Positions 9,700 through 21,694 of a stretch of 64,000 nt of DNA are shown here, in pieces. The notes beneath the pieces are model-generated. The model had not been told where the DNA came from, did no database searches, and saw only the letters and a list, made by a program, of their open reading frames with translations. Source of the DNA: Porphyromonas pogonae (GTDB lineage: Bacteria; Bacteroidota; Bacteroidia; Bacteroidales; Porphyromonadaceae); NCBI RefSeq assembly GCF_036320655.1, contig NZ_CP143258.1:2704001-2768000 (forward strand), in the 5' to 3' direction. Each line of letters begins with the position of its first letter. The stretch's first letter is position 1. The position numbers and the translations under genes were made by a program.

Positions 9700-11041
9700 G
9701 AGACTGTTGCAAAAGTCAACAGTCTTATGGATTTTGGAGGCAAAGCCGACAAAAGACACTTTGACCGGGCAGAGAAGGTAAAGTGCAAGGCGCTAAGAGT
9801 GAGTGCACAGGGAGTTTACTTCAGGTAAATGACCAAGCGAGAATCTCGCAAGCAACGAAGCAATTGGCCTGCTATGCAACGGTGTCAAGTAGCCTTGGCG
9901 CACGTTTGAGATTGTAGGCCAAAGACTCAATGAGGTTCTGATAATGCGATTTAGCAATTCCTCGATAGCGACATCGTCCTCCATGAAACCATCGTATAAT
10001 GCTACCAAAGCTACGCTCTATCTGCCATCGCATGGAACTGATCAGCCTATTCAATTGCTTTTTACCCTCCGTCAGTGGCACTCCCTTGACTGCTTTGTGC
10101 ATGATGCCATCTATCAGGTTGTGGTCGCACAGATAACCTCTGTTCCTCTTGGATGTGTAACCTTTGTCCGCTAATATCATTGTCTCTTGGGGGAGTTGAG
10201 CCTGCTCCAAAAGAGGAATGATTTGTGTCGTATCTGCCACATTAGCCGCTGTGGTGATTACTTCATGTATCAGTCCCCCGGTGTCTGTTAAGACGTGCTT
10301 CTTGTAACCGTATCTATATTTGTTGCATTTCTTTACCCAACGAGCCTCTTCATCTACGCCGGGTTTCGTTGAGCAGACTTTGATCTGGTATTCTTCTTCA
10401 GCCTCTTTCTCCTGATCGCTATGAGTATCCTCCCGATCATCGCAGATCACAATTTGACACCCTCCCGTTGGTTTGTTGGGACTGTCAACAATGCTTGCGT
10501 CCACAATGGCGCCCTTTTTGATCTCCATGATGCCATGTTGTTTGAGTTGCTTGTTGAGAAGCTTGAACAGCTTTGCCATTAAGCCTTTCTCTATAAGCTC
10601 CGTCCGGAAGCGACAGATGGTCGAGTGATCGGGTGAAACGAAATCCATCGTCAGCCCTAGGAAGGCACTCCATGTGAGGGAATCGTTGATTCGCTCTTCT
10701 AATTGACGATCTGAGAGACCGTACCAAGTCTCCAAAAGCAGTATCTTGAAGAGCATAATGGGGCGGTAAGAGGAAGCGCCAAATGGGGTGTCTCCCTTAA
10801 GGCAATGTTTGTTGAGCAAGTTGGAGATGGGACGCCAATCTACAATGGTGTCAATCTGATGCAAAAAGTTGTTTTTGGTGGCTTGCAGACGACGTTCTAC
10901 TGATAGTTCTGCAAAAGATGGGGCCTTGGTGTTCTTTTCCTTACTCATAGAGACTGTTTTGATTGCTGTTTTATATATCAAATCTAATGATATTCAGCGA
11001 TATAGACAAGATTAAAAGGACAATTCTCGTGCAACAGTCTC
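9700..11041 (-). mobile_element. IS5-family insertion sequence (IS1126-like), complete
   Basis: A 1342-bp element bounded by GAGACTGTTGCA at 9700 and its inverse TGCAACAGTCTC ending at 11041. It carries one intact transposase on the minus strand. Length and terminal sequence agree with my recollection of IS1126/ISPg1 of P. gingivalis (about 1.34 kb). No target-site duplication is visible: the flanks are AAGTA and AATTT. Its left 187 bp (9700-9886) is the parent of the MITE copies elsewhere in the window. Confidence 0.9.
9872..10948 (-). CDS. IS5-family transposase (DDE)
   Basis: Catalyses movement of the surrounding IS and possibly of the related MITEs. The protein has an N-terminal DUF772-type region (FKILLLETWYGLSDRQLEERI, HSTICRFR) and the DDE catalytic domain with D in IVDASIVDS, D in ILADKGYTS and E in RWQIERSFG. 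I use the ATG at 10948 (MSKEKN); an in-frame ATG at 10981 would add 11 residues. The reading frame is intact. The last codons and stop (GACACCGTTGCATAG on the coding strand) nearly match the IS terminal repeat, which matters for MITE formation. Confidence 0.93.
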   Translation of the reverse strand: MSKEKNTKAPSFAELSVERRLQATKNNFLHQIDTIVDWRPISNLLNKHCLKGDTPFGASSYRPIMLFKILLLETWYGLSDRQLEERINDSLTWSAFLGLTMDFVSPDHSTICRFRTELIEKGLMAKLFKLLNKQLKQHGIMEIKKGAIVDASIVDSPNKPTGGCQIVICDDREDTHSDQEKEAEEEYQIKVCSTKPGVDEEARWVKKCNKYRYGYKKHVLTDTGGLIHEVITTAANVADTTQIIPLLEQAQLPQETMILADKGYTSKRNRGYLCDHNLIDGIMHKAVKGVPLTEGKKQLNRLISSMRWQIERSFGSIIRWFHGGRCRYRGIAKSHYQNLIESLAYNLKRAPRLLDTVA

Positions 11042-11065
11042 AATTTGTAAATACAATATACAGTG

Positions 11066-11103
11066 AGGGCTGCACTCAAGTCTTTGACTTGGAGCACAGC
11101 CCT
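11066..11103 (-). terminator. Possible terminator hairpin downstream of rpoC
   Basis: An imperfect inverted repeat (AGGGCTGCACTCAAGT / ACTTGGAGCACAGCCCT) lies about 60 bp past the rpoC stop. The T-run on the minus strand is poor, so its efficiency is doubtful. Confidence 0.4.
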
Positions 11104-11162
11104 CGGTATTGAGAGATTACTACACCACCCTACTACTGCTTAGGGAATAGTGGATGTAGTTC

Positions 11163-14100
11163 TTAGTTCTGATTTTCTTTGGCTTCTGCCTCCTCGGCAA
11201 CCAAGGTTTCCGACAAAGCTTCGTCGCCCAACATTCTGTTCTTCTCGGCTACAGCACGCTCGTAATCTTCCATAGGCATGACTACCAACTTCTTGTATTC
11301 ACGAAGACCGGTACCGGCGGGAATAAGGTGACCACAGATGACATTTTCCTTCAGGCCGTCAAGATTATCCACCTTGCCTGAAATAGCTGCTTCGTTGAGC
11401 ACTTTGGTTGTTTCCTGGAAGGATGCCGCAGACATAAAGCTCTTGGTCTGCAAAGCTGCACGCGTGATACCCTGAAGTATCTGGCTGGCAGTAGCAGGCT
11501 TAGCATCACGCACTTGTACCAATGTGAGGTCGCGACGCTTGAGCATACTGTTTTCGTCACGGAGTTTGCGGAGAGTAACGATCTGACCAGGTTTGAGGGT
11601 TTCGGAGTCACCGGCATCGATAACTACCTTCTTACCCCAGATGCGATCATTTTCTTCCATTACCTCAATCTTATCCACAACCTGCTGTTCCAAAAAGATA
11701 GTATCACCCGGATCGACAATCTCGACCTTACGCATCATCTGACGCACGATAACTTCGAAATGCTTGTCATTGATCTTTACCCCCTGCAGGCGGTACACGT
11801 CTTGCACCTCATTGACAATGTACTCTTGCACAGCCGTAGGGCCCTTGATAGCAAGGATGTCGGAAGGAGTGATGGCACCATCGGACAGAGGCGTACCGGA
11901 ACGAACAAAGTCGCCCTCCTGTACCAGCAACTGCTTTGACAGCGGCACAAGGTATTTCTTAGTTTCGCCGATCTTGGGCTGGATAGATATTTCACGATTA
12001 CCTCTCTTGAGCTTTCCGAATATCACTTCACCATCTATCTCTGCAACTACTGCAGGGTTGGACGGGTTACGAGCTTCGAACAACTCGGTAACACGTGGAA
12101 GACCACCGGTGATGTCACCGGCTTTGCTCACGGCACGAGGTATCTTGACGAGAACTTCACCGACTTTTACAATGTCTCCGTTGTCTTTCATCACGTGAGC
12201 ACCCAGTGGTAAGCTATAGTTTTTGAGCGGATTACCTGAAGCATCGGTGATATGTACACCGGGAGCCATGGTTTTGTCTTTGGATTCAATGATGATTTTT
12301 TCCTTAAGACCAGTAGTTTCATCAGACTCGATCTTATAGGTAACACCTTCTATCACATTCTCAAACTCGACCTTACCCGCAACTTCTGATACGATAACGG
12401 CATTGAAGGGGTCCCACTGGAACAGCACATCGCCCTTTTTCACAGCATCGCCTTCGTTATAGAACAAAGAAGCTCCATAAGGGATGTTGTGTGTAGAGAG
12501 GATGATGTTGGTATTGGGATCGACAATACGAAGCTCTGCCATACGGCTGATAACAACATTGTAGATCTTGCCATCCTCGCCCTGAGTCTCCACTGCGCGA
12601 AGCTCTTCGAAAGTAAGTATGCCATCGAATTTGGCCGCAAGGCTATTCTCAGTAGCTACGTTGGAAGCGATACCACCGACGTGGAATGTACGCAATGTAA
12701 GCTGTGTACCCGGCTCACCGATAGACTGTGCAGCGATAACACCCACAACTTCGCCTTTCTGCACCATGCGGTTGGATGCAAGGTTGCGACCATAACACTT
12801 AGCACAAACGCCTTTTTTGGACTCACAAGTAAGTACGGAACGTATCTCGACTTGCTCGATAGGCGATTCCTGAATGCGCTGAGCAGCATCTTCACGAATC
12901 TCGTCTCCAGCTCTTACGATAATCTCACCTGTAGAAGGGTGGATAACATCGTGAACAGACACACGACCTAAGATACGCTCATATAATGTAGCGATGACTT
13001 CTTCGTTTTGCTTGAGCTCTGTAGCTACAAGTCCGCGAAGTGTACCGCAGTCTTCTTCGTTAATAATAACGTCATGAGATACGTCAACCAAACGACGAGT
13101 AAGATATCCTGCATCGGCCGTCTTGAGAGCGGTATCCGCAAGACCTTTACGAGCACCGTGGGTAGAGATGAAGTACTCAAGTACCGAAAGACCTTCCTTG
13201 AAGTTGGAGAGGATAGGGTTCTCGATAATCTGACCACCTTCTGCCCCGCTCTTTTGAGGTTTCGCCATCAAACCACGCATACCAGAGAGCTGACGGATCT
13301 GTTCTTTAGAACCACGAGCTCCGGAATCCATCATCATGAACACAGAGTTGAAACCGGCATTGTCCTCAGACAAATGCTTCATAAGGATATTGGACAAACG
13401 GCTGTTGATGTGCGTCCAAGTATCGATGATCTGGTTGTAACGCTCATTATTGGTGATGAATCCCATGCTATAGTTTTGCATGATCTGCTCCACCTCTTCA
13501 TAACCTTGCTGGATAAGGGCGTCTTTCTCTTCGGGGATAATGACGTCACCGAGGTTGAATGAAAGTCCGCCTTTGAAAGCCATGTAGTAACCGAGGTTCT
13601 TGATATCGTCAAGGAACTTGGCAGTAACAGCCACTCCACATATCTTGATCACATTACCGATGATATCGCGCAAGGCTTTTTTACCCAAAGTTTCGTTTAC
13701 AAAACCTACTTCTTGGGGTACAAACTCATTGACCATAAGACGACCTACAGAAGTCTCAACGATGCGATGTACATTTTCGCCATCGACAACGTCATCAACA
13801 TAAACTTTTACCGGAGCGTGGATATCAACTTTACCCTCGTTGTAAGCAATAGTAGCTTCTTCACTACCATAGAATACAAGACCTGAGCCTTTGGCGCCCG
13901 GACGTAGCTTGGTAATATAATAAAGGCCCAGTACCATATCCTGTGAAGGTACGGTGATAGGTGCACCGTTGGCCGGATTGAGAATATTGTGCGAAGCAAG
14001 CATCAGCATCTGCGCTTCCAGAATAGCTTCATTGCCGAGAGGCAAGTGAACGGCCATCTGGTCACCGTCGAAGTCGGCGTTGAAAGCCGTACAAGCAAGC

Positions 14101-15494
14101 GGGTGCAACTGAATAGCTTTGCCCTCGATCATCTTGGGCTGGAAAGCTTGGATACCCAAACGGTGAAGTGTAGGTGCACGGTTGAGCAATACAGGATGAC
14201 CTTTCATCACATGCTCAAGAATATCCCAAACAACGGGTTCTTTGCGATCCACAATCTTCTTCGCGCTTTTTACCGTTTTCACAATACCACGCTCAATGAG
14301 TTTGCGGATTACAAACGGTTTATAAAGCTCTGCGGCCATATGCTTGGGAATACCACACTCATGCATTTTGAGCTCTGGTCCCACAACAATAACCGAACGA
14401 GCCGAATAGTCGACACGCTTACCAAGCAAGTTCTGACGGAAACGACCTTGCTTACCTTTCAAGCTATCAGAAAGAGATTTGAGAGGGCGGTTGTTATCGG
14501 AACGAACTGCGCTGGATTTACGTGAGTTATCGAATAGAGAGTCTACAGCTTCCTGAAGCATTCGCTTTTCATTGCGCAAAATCACTTCGGGAGCTTTAAT
14601 CTCGATCATTCTTTTGAGACGATTGTTACGAATAATTACACGACGGTAAAGATCGTTCAAATCGGATGTGGCAAAGCGTCCTCCATCCAATGGTACCAAA
14701 GGACGAAGATCGGGAGGAATAACCGGAATAACTTTCATGATCATCCACTCAGGACGGTTTACCCCCTTCGATGAACGGAAGCTCTCAACTACCTGAAGGC
14801 GCTTCAAAGCCTCATTCTTGCGTTGTTGAGAACCATCTGTATTAGCCTTGTGGCGTAATTCGTATGAAAGACTATCAAGATCAACACGGCAAAGCAGATT
14901 ATAAATCGCTTCCGCACCGGTTTTACAAATGAATTTGTTGGGGTCGCTGTCTTCCAATGCTTCGTTTTCAGGATGCTCAGCATCCAGCTTATCGAGCAGC
15001 GTGAGGTACTCGTCTTCTGTAAGTGTATCCAGTGTCTGTACTTCATCAGCAAAGATACCGGGCTGAATAACGACGTAACGCTCATAATAGATGATGGTAT
15101 CGAGTTTTTTGGAAGGGATTCCCAAAAGATAGCCCATCTTGTTGGGTAAAGAGCGGAAATACCAAATATGAGCTACAGGAACTTCCAGCAGGATGTGTCC
15201 CATACGCTCACGGCGTACTTTCTTCTCTGTTACCTCTACACCACAACGGTCACAAACAATACCTCTATATCGAATACGTTTGTATTTACCACAGTGACAT
15301 TCAAAATCTTTTACCGGGCCAAAAATACGCTCGCAAAACAAACCGTCTCTTTCAGGTTTGTAAGTACGATAATTAATAGTCTCCGGCTTGAGCACTTCAC
15401 CGCTTGAATTTTCCAGAATCTCCTCAGGAGATGCCAGAGAAATACGAATTTGCGAGAAATTGCTCTTTATCTTATTATCTTTTTTAAAAGCCAT
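11163..15494 (-). CDS. rpoC: DNA-directed RNA polymerase beta' subunit
   Basis: Largest catalytic subunit of RNA polymerase, 1443 residues, full length. First zinc site C66, C68, C81, C84; catalytic NADFDGDQM around residue 470; second zinc site [11 protein letters not shown] around residue 885; the trigger-loop region is intact. It starts 97 bp after the rpoB stop and is the last gene of the operon. The Bacteroidetes-type layout lacks the large E. coli beta' insertion. Confidence 0.98.
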   Translation of the reverse strand: MAFKKDNKIKSNFSQIRISLASPEEILENSSGEVLKPETINYRTYKPERDGLFCERIFGPVKDFECHCGKYKRIRYRGIVCDRCGVEVTEKKVRRERMGHILLEVPVAHIWYFRSLPNKMGYLLGIPSKKLDTIIYYERYVVIQPGIFADEVQTLDTLTEDEYLTLLDKLDAEHPENEALEDSDPNKFICKTGAEAIYNLLCRVDLDSLSYELRHKANTDGSQQRKNEALKRLQVVESFRSSKGVNRPEWMIMKVIPVIPPDLRPLVPLDGGRFATSDLNDLYRRVIIRNNRLKRMIEIKAPEVILRNEKRMLQEAVDSLFDNSRKSSAVRSDNNRPLKSLSDSLKGKQGRFRQNLLGKRVDYSARSVIVVGPELKMHECGIPKHMAAELYKPFVIRKLIERGIVKTVKSAKKIVDRKEPVVWDILEHVMKGHPVLLNRAPTLHRLGIQAFQPKMIEGKAIQLHPLACTAFNADFDGDQMAVHLPLGNEAILEAQMLMLASHNILNPANGAPITVPSQDMVLGLYYITKLRPGAKGSGLVFYGSEEATIAYNEGKVDIHAPVKVYVDDVVDGENVHRIVETSVGRLMVNEFVPQEVGFVNETLGKKALRDIIGNVIKICGVAVTAKFLDDIKNLGYYMAFKGGLSFNLGDVIIPEEKDALIQQGYEEVEQIMQNYSMGFITNNERYNQIIDTWTHINSRLSNILMKHLSEDNAGFNSVFMMMDSGARGSKEQIRQLSGMRGLMAKPQKSGAEGGQIIENPILSNFKEGLSVLEYFISTHGARKGLADTALKTADAGYLTRRLVDVSHDVIINEEDCGTLRGLVATELKQNEEVIATLYERILGRVSVHDVIHPSTGEIIVRAGDEIREDAAQRIQESPIEQVEIRSVLTCESKKGVCAKCYGRNLASNRMVQKGEVVGVIAAQSIGEPGTQLTLRTFHVGGIASNVATENSLAAKFDGILTFEELRAVETQGEDGKIYNVVISRMAELRIVDPNTNIILSTHNIPYGASLFYNEGDAVKKGDVLFQWDPFNAVIVSEVAGKVEFENVIEGVTYKIESDETTGLKEKIIIESKDKTMAPGVHITDASGNPLKNYSLPLGAHVMKDNGDIVKVGEVLVKIPRAVSKAGDITGGLPRVTELFEARNPSNPAVVAEIDGEVIFGKLKRGNREISIQPKIGETKKYLVPLSKQLLVQEGDFVRSGTPLSDGAITPSDILAIKGPTAVQEYIVNEVQDVYRLQGVKINDKHFEVIVRQMMRKVEIVDPGDTIFLEQQVVDKIEVMEENDRIWGKKVVIDAGDSETLKPGQIVTLRKLRDENSMLKRRDLTLVQVRDAKPATASQILQGITRAALQTKSFMSAASFQETTKVLNEAAISGKVDNLDGLKENVICGHLIPAGTGLREYKKLVVMPMEDYERAVAEKNRMLGDEALSETLVAEEAEAKENQN

Positions 15495-15591
15495 ATGTCT
15501 TTAACGATGTAAAGAATTAATTTGATTCTTCCGGTATCCGGTGGCAAGCTTTGTTGGCTTACCACACGGAGTCGAAAGCGTTGTGATGTAT

Positions 15592-18500
15592 TTAATCTAA
15601 AGAGAAGCTTAGACCCAATCCCTTCAACTCATGTAATAACACATTGAGGGACTCGGGAATACCCGGTGTAGGCATAGGATCGCCTTTCACTATAGCTTCG
15701 TATGCTTTGGAACGTCCTATAACATCATCAGACTTGATAGTGAGTATTTCCTGCAAGATATGTGATGCTCCAAATGCTTCCAGAGCCCAAACCTCCATCT
15801 CACCGAAACGCTGACCACCAAACTGGGCTTTACCACCCAAAGGCTGCTGAGTAATAAGAGAGTACGGACCGATAGAACGGGCGTGCATCTTGTCATCGAC
15901 CATGTGACCAAGCTTGAGGAAGTAAGTAACCCCCACTGTAGCCGGCTGGTCAAAACGCTCGCCGGTACCACCATCATAAAGATAAGTTTTACCATTGCGA
16001 GGTAAGCCTGCCTTGTCGGTCCACTCATTCATATCATCCAATGAAGCACCGTCAAAAATAGGTGTGGCAAATTTAACGTCGAGAGTTTTACCTGCCCAAG
16101 CCAAAACGGCTTCGAATATCTGCCCGAGGTTCATACGTGAAGGCACACCCAACGGGTTCAAACAGATATCTACAGGAGTACCATCTTCCAAGAAAGGCAT
16201 ATCTTCCTGACGGACAATTTTGGAAACAATACCTTTGTTACCGTGACGACCCGCCATCTTATCACCGACCTGTATCTTACGTTTCTTGGCGATATAAACT
16301 TTGGCCATTTGCACTATACCTGCAGGTAACTCGTCACCGATAGTCTCATCAAGTTTTTTACGACGCAACTCGGAATCAATCTCTTTGGACTTCTTCAAAT
16401 AGTTTACAATAACTAATTTGATAAGCTCATTAGCGTGATCGTCGTCAGTCCAGTCGCTCAATTGTATTTCGTTGAATTGAAGTGCTTCAATATCCTTGCG
16501 GTTAAATTTAGCACCGGATTTAATCAACTCAGTATCCAAATAATCTCTTACTCCCTTTGATGTCTTATTGGCTGTAAGTTCCACCAATTTATCAACCAAA
16601 GAAGTTTTGAGCTGATTTTGTTTTGACTCGAACTCCTGATCCAGTCTTGCAACGATCTCTTTAGTCTCGGTACGGCCTTTTTTCTTCACAGCCTTGGAGA
16701 ACAATTTAGTATCTACAATGACACCGTGCAGTGAAGGTGTAGCTTTGAGGGATGCATCTTTTACATCGCCTGCTTTGTCGCCAAATATAGCACGCAATAG
16801 TTTTTCTTCCGGAGTAGGGTCAGACTCACCCTTAGGTGTAATTTTACCAATGAGGATGTCACCCGGGCCGATGCGTGCACCAACACGTACAATACCGTTT
16901 TCATCCAGATTACGAGTTGCCTCATCACTTACATTAGGAATATCCGAAGTAAGTTCCTCAAGACCACGTTTAGTCTCACGAACTTCCAACACGTACTCAT
17001 CTACATGAACAGAGGTAAAGAAATCCTCACGAACCATACGTTCGTTGAGCACAATAGCATCCTCATAGTTGTAACCCTTCCAAGGCATGTATGCAACCTG
17101 AACGTTGCGACCAAGAGCTAACTCGCCCGCTTGGGTAGAATATCCCTCGGTAAGAACTTGATCTTTGACCACACGATCTCCTTTGGAGCAAATGGGTCTA
17201 AGGTCGATAGTTGTACTTTGGTTGGTTTTACGGAACTTAGGGAGTTTATATGTAGTGATAGGATCTTCAAAGCTGACAAACTGCTCTTCTTCGGTTCTAT
17301 CATATTTGATCTTGATACACTCAGCATCTACAAATACTACTTCACCCTCACGCTCAGCCACAATCTGTGTTCTGGAGTCATGAACCAATTGCGCCTCAAT
17401 ACCCGTACCAACAATAGGAGCTTGCGGACGCAACAATGGCACCGCCTGGCGCATCATGTTTGATCCCATCAAAGCACGGTTAGCATCGTCATGCTCAAGG
17501 AAAGGAATAAGTGAAGCTGCTATAGAAGCAATTTGCGTAGGAGAAACGTCCATAAGGTCCACCTGATCAGGTGAAACAACGGGGAAGTCTGATTCAAAAC
17601 GTGCTTTAACACGATCATTTCTGAAACTTCCGTCTTCTTTTACCGGAGCGTTGCCCTGTGCCACAATCTTCTCTTCTTCTTCTTCGGCAGTGTAGTAGTG
17701 CAGTCCTTCTTGAGAGAAATCAACAACACCCTTGCTCACCTGACGATAAGGGGTAGCTATAAATCCGAGATCGTTGATCTTTGCATAGACACACAAAGAA
17801 GATATCAAACCGATGTTAGGACCTTCAGGTGTTTCAATAGGACATAAACGTCCGTAATGTGTATAGTGAACGTCACGAACCTCAAAACCTGCACGCTCAC
17901 GGCTAAGACCTCCGGGGCCGAGGGCCGACAAACGACGCTTGTGCGTAATTTCGGCAAGCGGGTTGGTTTGGTCCATAAACTGGGACAATGCATTGGTTCC
18001 AAAGAAAGAGTTTACTACAGAAGAAATAGTCTTCGCATTTACAAGATCTACGGGAGTAAACACCTCATTGTCGCGTACGTTCATACGGTCACGTACAGTT
18101 CTCGCCATACGAGCAAGTCCCACACCAAACTGATTATAAAGCTGCTCGCCTACAGTGCGCACACGACGGTTGGACAAGTGGTCGATATCATCTACAGAAG
18201 CCTTAGAGTTTACAAGCTCTATAAGATACTTGATGATTTCGATAATATCTTCATTGGTGAGGACACGGGTATCCGGGTCGATAGAAAGATTTAGTTTCTT
18301 ATTGATTCTATATCTACCTACATCGCCCAAGTCATATCTCTTGTCAGAGAAGAATAAGTTGGTAATAACTTCGCGAGCACTGCTATCATCGGCAGGCTCA
18401 GAGTTGCGAAGCTGTCTGTATATATAATAAAGAGCATCGTGTTCGGAGTTACACGGGTCTTTTTGTAATGTATTGAAAATAATCGAATAGTCGGAAACAC

Positions 18501-19401
18501 TCTTATCTTCATTGTGAAGCAAGATTGTTTTCGCACCTGATTCCAAAATGAGTTCGATGTTATCATCATTCAACTCCACTTCACGATCTACAAGCACGGT
18601 GATACGCTCCATTGAAACAACTTCGCCGGTATCTTCATCACTTAGATCATCAAAGTAAGTTTTTGTAACTCTGGCCGCGAGTTTGCGACCGATGTATTTC
18701 TTGAGATTGGCTTTAGAAACTTTTACCTCTTCAGCCAAGTCAAATAAGTCTAAGATCTGCTTATCAGTCTCATATCCTATCGCACGAAGCAGAGTAGTTA
18801 CGGGCAACTTCTTTTTGCGATCGATATAAGCATACATAGCGTTGTTGATATCGGTGGCAAACTCGATCCAAGAGCCCTTGAAAGGAATAATACGAGCTGA
18901 GTAAAGCTGAGTTCTGTTGGTATGCATGCTAGTCCCGAAGAACACGCCCGGAGAGCGGTGCAACTGGGATACAACAACACGCTCGGCTCCATTTATCACA
19001 AACGTGCCGGAATCGGTCATATAAGGAATAGGACCTAAGAAAACATCCTGAATCACAGTAGAAAAATCCTCATGATCAGGGTCTGTACAATAAAGTTTCA
19101 GCTTAGCTTTCAGAGGGACACTGTAAGTTAACCCTCTGCTAAGGCACTCTTCAATAGAATACTTGGGAGGATCAACATAGTAATCCAAAAACTCAAGCAC
19201 AAAATTGTTACGAGTATCAGCAATAGGGAAGTTTTCAGCGAAAACCTTATATAGACCCTCTTTCTTACGCCTTTCCGGAGGAGTGTCTAATTGAAAGAAG
19301 TCTCTAAACGACTTCAATTGAACTTCAAGAAAATCCGGGAATTCAAGCGGATGTTTAATTGAAGCAAAATTTATTCTCGGTTTGATTTGGTTTGAGGCCA
19401 T
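15592..19401 (-). CDS. rpoB: DNA-directed RNA polymerase beta subunit
   Basis: Second catalytic subunit, 1269 residues, full length. The rifampicin-pocket segment ([24 protein letters not shown] and the [15 protein letters not shown] that follows) is present and looks like the susceptible form. The C-terminal segments GRHGNKG and [21 protein letters not shown] are conserved. It follows rplL by 109 bp, a gap that holds a strong hairpin, and precedes rpoC. Confidence 0.98.
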   Translation of the reverse strand: MASNQIKPRINFASIKHPLEFPDFLEVQLKSFRDFFQLDTPPERRKKEGLYKVFAENFPIADTRNNFVLEFLDYYVDPPKYSIEECLSRGLTYSVPLKAKLKLYCTDPDHEDFSTVIQDVFLGPIPYMTDSGTFVINGAERVVVSQLHRSPGVFFGTSMHTNRTQLYSARIIPFKGSWIEFATDINNAMYAYIDRKKKLPVTTLLRAIGYETDKQILDLFDLAEEVKVSKANLKKYIGRKLAARVTKTYFDDLSDEDTGEVVSMERITVLVDREVELNDDNIELILESGAKTILLHNEDKSVSDYSIIFNTLQKDPCNSEHDALYYIYRQLRNSEPADDSSAREVITNLFFSDKRYDLGDVGRYRINKKLNLSIDPDTRVLTNEDIIEIIKYLIELVNSKASVDDIDHLSNRRVRTVGEQLYNQFGVGLARMARTVRDRMNVRDNEVFTPVDLVNAKTISSVVNSFFGTNALSQFMDQTNPLAEITHKRRLSALGPGGLSRERAGFEVRDVHYTHYGRLCPIETPEGPNIGLISSLCVYAKINDLGFIATPYRQVSKGVVDFSQEGLHYYTAEEEEEKIVAQGNAPVKEDGSFRNDRVKARFESDFPVVSPDQVDLMDVSPTQIASIAASLIPFLEHDDANRALMGSNMMRQAVPLLRPQAPIVGTGIEAQLVHDSRTQIVAEREGEVVFVDAECIKIKYDRTEEEQFVSFEDPITTYKLPKFRKTNQSTTIDLRPICSKGDRVVKDQVLTEGYSTQAGELALGRNVQVAYMPWKGYNYEDAIVLNERMVREDFFTSVHVDEYVLEVRETKRGLEELTSDIPNVSDEATRNLDENGIVRVGARIGPGDILIGKITPKGESDPTPEEKLLRAIFGDKAGDVKDASLKATPSLHGVIVDTKLFSKAVKKKGRTETKEIVARLDQEFESKQNQLKTSLVDKLVELTANKTSKGVRDYLDTELIKSGAKFNRKDIEALQFNEIQLSDWTDDDHANELIKLVIVNYLKKSKEIDSELRRKKLDETIGDELPAGIVQMAKVYIAKKRKIQVGDKMAGRHGNKGIVSKIVRQEDMPFLEDGTPVDICLNPLGVPSRMNLGQIFEAVLAWAGKTLDVKFATPIFDGASLDDMNEWTDKAGLPRNGKTYLYDGGTGERFDQPATVGVTYFLKLGHMVDDKMHARSIGPYSLITQQPLGGKAQFGGQRFGEMEVWALEAFGASHILQEILTIKSDDVIGRSKAYEAIVKGDPMPTPGIPESLNVLLHELKGLGLSFSLD

Positions 19402-19445
19402 CTAATTCAGGAGTAATATTGACTTGGGGAATTATAGACACGAAA

Positions 19446-19480
19446 TGGTTAAGAATCCTCTACACGAGGAATCTTAACCA
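19446..19480 (-). promoter_or_regulatory. Hairpin between rplL and rpoB (attenuator or RNase processing site)
   Basis: A 15-bp stem with one mismatch (TGGTTAAGAATCCTC / GAGGAATCTTAACCA, 5-base loop) in the rplL-rpoB gap. On the minus strand only a weak T-run follows, so it is more likely a processing site or partial attenuator setting the ratio of L7/L12 to RNA polymerase, as known at the same position in E. coli, than a full terminator. Confidence 0.6.
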
Positions 19481-19510
19481 TATTTACCTGAAAATCAGGT
19501 GTAAGAGAAA

Positions 19511-19885
19511 TTACTTCAACTCTACTTCAGCACCTGCTTCTTCGAGTGCTTTCTTAAGAGCTTCAGCAGTATCCTTATCTACACCTTCCTTGATGTTAGA
19601 AGGAGCTGCGTCTACAAGATCCTTAGCTTCTTTCAAACCAAGACCGCAGTGTTCTTTAACAGCCTTAACAACCTGAAGTTTAGCAGCACCTGCACTCTTA
19701 AGAACTACGTCGAATGAGCTCTTTTCTTCAGCAACCTCACCGGCAGCAGCAGGACCAGCTGCAACAGCTACAGCAGCAGCTGCAGGTTCGATACCATATT
19801 CTTCCTTAAGGATAGTAGCGAGTTCGCTAACTTCTTTTACAGTAAGATTTACTAGTTGTTCAGCAATAGCTTTAATATCTGCCAT
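19511..19885 (-). CDS. rplL: 50S ribosomal protein bL12 (L7/L12)
   Basis: Acidic stalk protein that recruits translation factors, 124 residues. N-terminal dimerisation domain, an Ala/Gly-rich hinge (about residues 33-50), and the C-terminal factor-binding domain with [28 protein letters not shown]. It follows rplJ by 47 bp, the usual order. Confidence 0.98.
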   Translation of the reverse strand: MADIKAIAEQLVNLTVKEVSELATILKEEYGIEPAAAAVAVAAGPAAAGEVAEEKSSFDVVLKSAGAAKLQVVKAVKEHCGLGLKEAKDLVDAAPSNIKEGVDKDTAEALKKALEEAGAEVELK

Positions 19886-19932
19886 TTTTATCTATTTATT
19901 AAAAGTTTTTATTCAAATAAGTTTTGTTGATT

Positions 19933-20457
19933 TTATCTTTCTTCCAAGGTCTTCAACACACCATGGATAGTCTGACCTGCAGACTGAAGTGCAGAGATAA
20001 CGTTCTTTGCAGGAGATTCCAACAAAGCGATAACGTCTCCGAGGAGTTCCTCTTTGCTCTTGATAGATACCAAAGCATCCAAGTTCTGAGCACCTACGTA
20101 AATGCCTTCTTGAGCATACGCAGCTTTGAGTTGAGGTTTACCTTCACCCTTAGAGTCTTTGGTAAAATCTTTAATCAGCTTAGCAGGGCCATTAGCCGAC
20201 TGGCTAAACATGATCGCAGTATTACCTTTCAATACGCTGTAAATAGGAGCAAAATCCACTTCAGAGGCAGCCAAAGCCGAACGCAATAGCGTATTCTTCA
20301 CCACCACCAATTTAATTTCACTTTTGTTACAAGCTCTTCTGAGGGCCATTGTTTTATCAGCATTCAAGGCCTCGATATCCGTCAAATAGAAGTGAGGATA
20401 TTCGTTGATATAACCTTTGAGTTGCTCTATAATTAAGCCTTTATCTTCCTTTCTCAT
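19933..20457 (-). CDS. rplJ: 50S ribosomal protein uL10
   Basis: Stalk base protein that anchors L7/L12 dimers, 174 residues. The N-terminal KGLIIEQLKGYINEYPHFYLTDIEAL region and VVKNTLLRSAL match L10 of Bacteroidales; the C-terminal helix that binds L12 is present. Nineteen bp separate it from rplA; the L10 leader, the usual autoregulatory target, would be there but is too short to call. Confidence 0.97.
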   Translation of the reverse strand: MRKEDKGLIIEQLKGYINEYPHFYLTDIEALNADKTMALRRACNKSEIKLVVVKNTLLRSALAASEVDFAPIYSVLKGNTAIMFSQSANGPAKLIKDFTKDSKGEGKPQLKAAYAQEGIYVGAQNLDALVSIKSKEELLGDVIALLESPAKNVISALQSAGQTIHGVLKTLEER

Positions 20458-20475
20458 TTCTTAGTTCCTTTAGTA

Positions 20476-21171
20476 TTAATCTTCAACAGACTTAGGATCA
20501 ACCTTGATACCGGGACTCATAGTACTTGAAAGATAAATGCTCTTTACATATGTTCCTTTTGCAGAAGAAGGCTTAAGCTTAATCAGCGTAGAGATAAACT
20601 CTTGTGCATTCTCCTTAAGTTGTTCGGGAGTAAATGACACTTTACCAATAGAAGTATGGATAATACCAGTCTTATCTACTTTGAAGTCAATCTTACCGGA
20701 TTTCACTTCACGAACAGCCGAGGCAACATCATTAGTCACAGTACCGCTCTTAGGGTTAGGCATCAAGCCTCTCGGACCGAGTACACGACCCAGTGCTCCG
20801 ATTTTACCCATGATAGCAGGCATTGTAATGATAACGTCAACATCCGTCCATCCGCCTTTTATCTTTTCGATATATTCGTCCAATCCAACAAAGTCCGCAC
20901 CGGCTTCTTTAGCCTCAGCTTCTTTGTCAGGAGTACATAATGCAAGAACCCTTACTTGCTTACCGGTACCGTTGGGCAGTGTTACCACGCCACGTACCAT
21001 TTGATTAGCTTTACGAGGATCTACGCCAAGACGTACGTCAACATCTACAGAAGCATCGAACTTTGTGGTTGTTATTTCTTTCACCAACGCAGTAGCTTCC
21101 GCCAATGTGTACGCTTTCCCGGCCTCAATCTTACCTAAAGCTAACTTTTGATTTTTTGTTAGTTTACTCAT
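20476..21171 (-). CDS. rplA: 50S ribosomal protein uL1
   Basis: L1 stalk protein, 231 residues, full length. Contains the L1 signature around [19 protein letters not shown], with [20 protein letters not shown] before it. Forms the rplK-rplA pair with a 21-bp gap; L1 is the classical translational regulator of this pair. Confidence 0.98.
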   Translation of the reverse strand: MSKLTKNQKLALGKIEAGKAYTLAEATALVKEITTTKFDASVDVDVRLGVDPRKANQMVRGVVTLPNGTGKQVRVLALCTPDKEAEAKEAGADFVGLDEYIEKIKGGWTDVDVIITMPAIMGKIGALGRVLGPRGLMPNPKSGTVTNDVASAVREVKSGKIDFKVDKTGIIHTSIGKVSFTPEQLKENAQEFISTLIKLKPSSAKGTYVKSIYLSSTMSPGIKVDPKSVED

Positions 21172-21192
21172 GTTACAATTGAAGTTAAAAAA

Positions 21193-21630
21193 TTACCCGG
21201 GAAAATCCCCTTTAATCGTAATACCCATACTTCTAGCTGTACCGGCTACCATTTTCATAGCAGCTTCTACAGAGAAGCAGTTAAGATCAACAAGCTTGTC
21301 TTCAGCAATCGCACGAACCTGATCCCATGTAATTTCAGCCACCTTCTTACGATTAGGCTCGGCTGAACCACTCTTCTGCTTTGAAGCTTCGAGCAATTGT
21401 ATTGCCACAGGAGGGGTCTTAACGATGAAATCAAAAGACTTGTCAGCATAGTAAGTAATTACTACTGGTAATACTTTACCGGCTTTCTCTTGGGTTCTGG
21501 CATTGAATTGCTTGCAAAACTCCATAATATTGATACCCTTGGCACCCAATGCAGGTCCAACGGGGGGAGAAGGGTTTGCAGCTCCTCCCTTAATTTGCAA
21601 TTTTATTTGTCCAGCAACTTCTTTAGCCAT
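21193..21630 (-). CDS. rplK: 50S ribosomal protein uL11
   Basis: GTPase-centre ribosomal protein, 145 residues. N-terminal [23 protein letters not shown] with the thiostrepton-loop prolines and C-terminal rRNA-binding domain with GTARSMGI. Starts 64 bp after nusG. Confidence 0.98.
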   Translation of the reverse strand: MAKEVAGQIKLQIKGGAANPSPPVGPALGAKGINIMEFCKQFNARTQEKAGKVLPVVITYYADKSFDFIVKTPPVAIQLLEASKQKSGSAEPNRKKVAEITWDQVRAIAEDKLVDLNCFSVEAAMKMVAGTARSMGITIKGDFPG

Positions 21631-21694
21631 TGTTCAAAAATTAAAAGTGTAAACACTAGATTTGTAGTCCATCGTAGGATTCCGTAACAAAAAC

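Noticed and set aside
9700-11041. Target duplication for the IS5-family element
   Set aside because: Flanks AAGTA and AATTT do not match; it may have been lost or the element moved into an older remnant.
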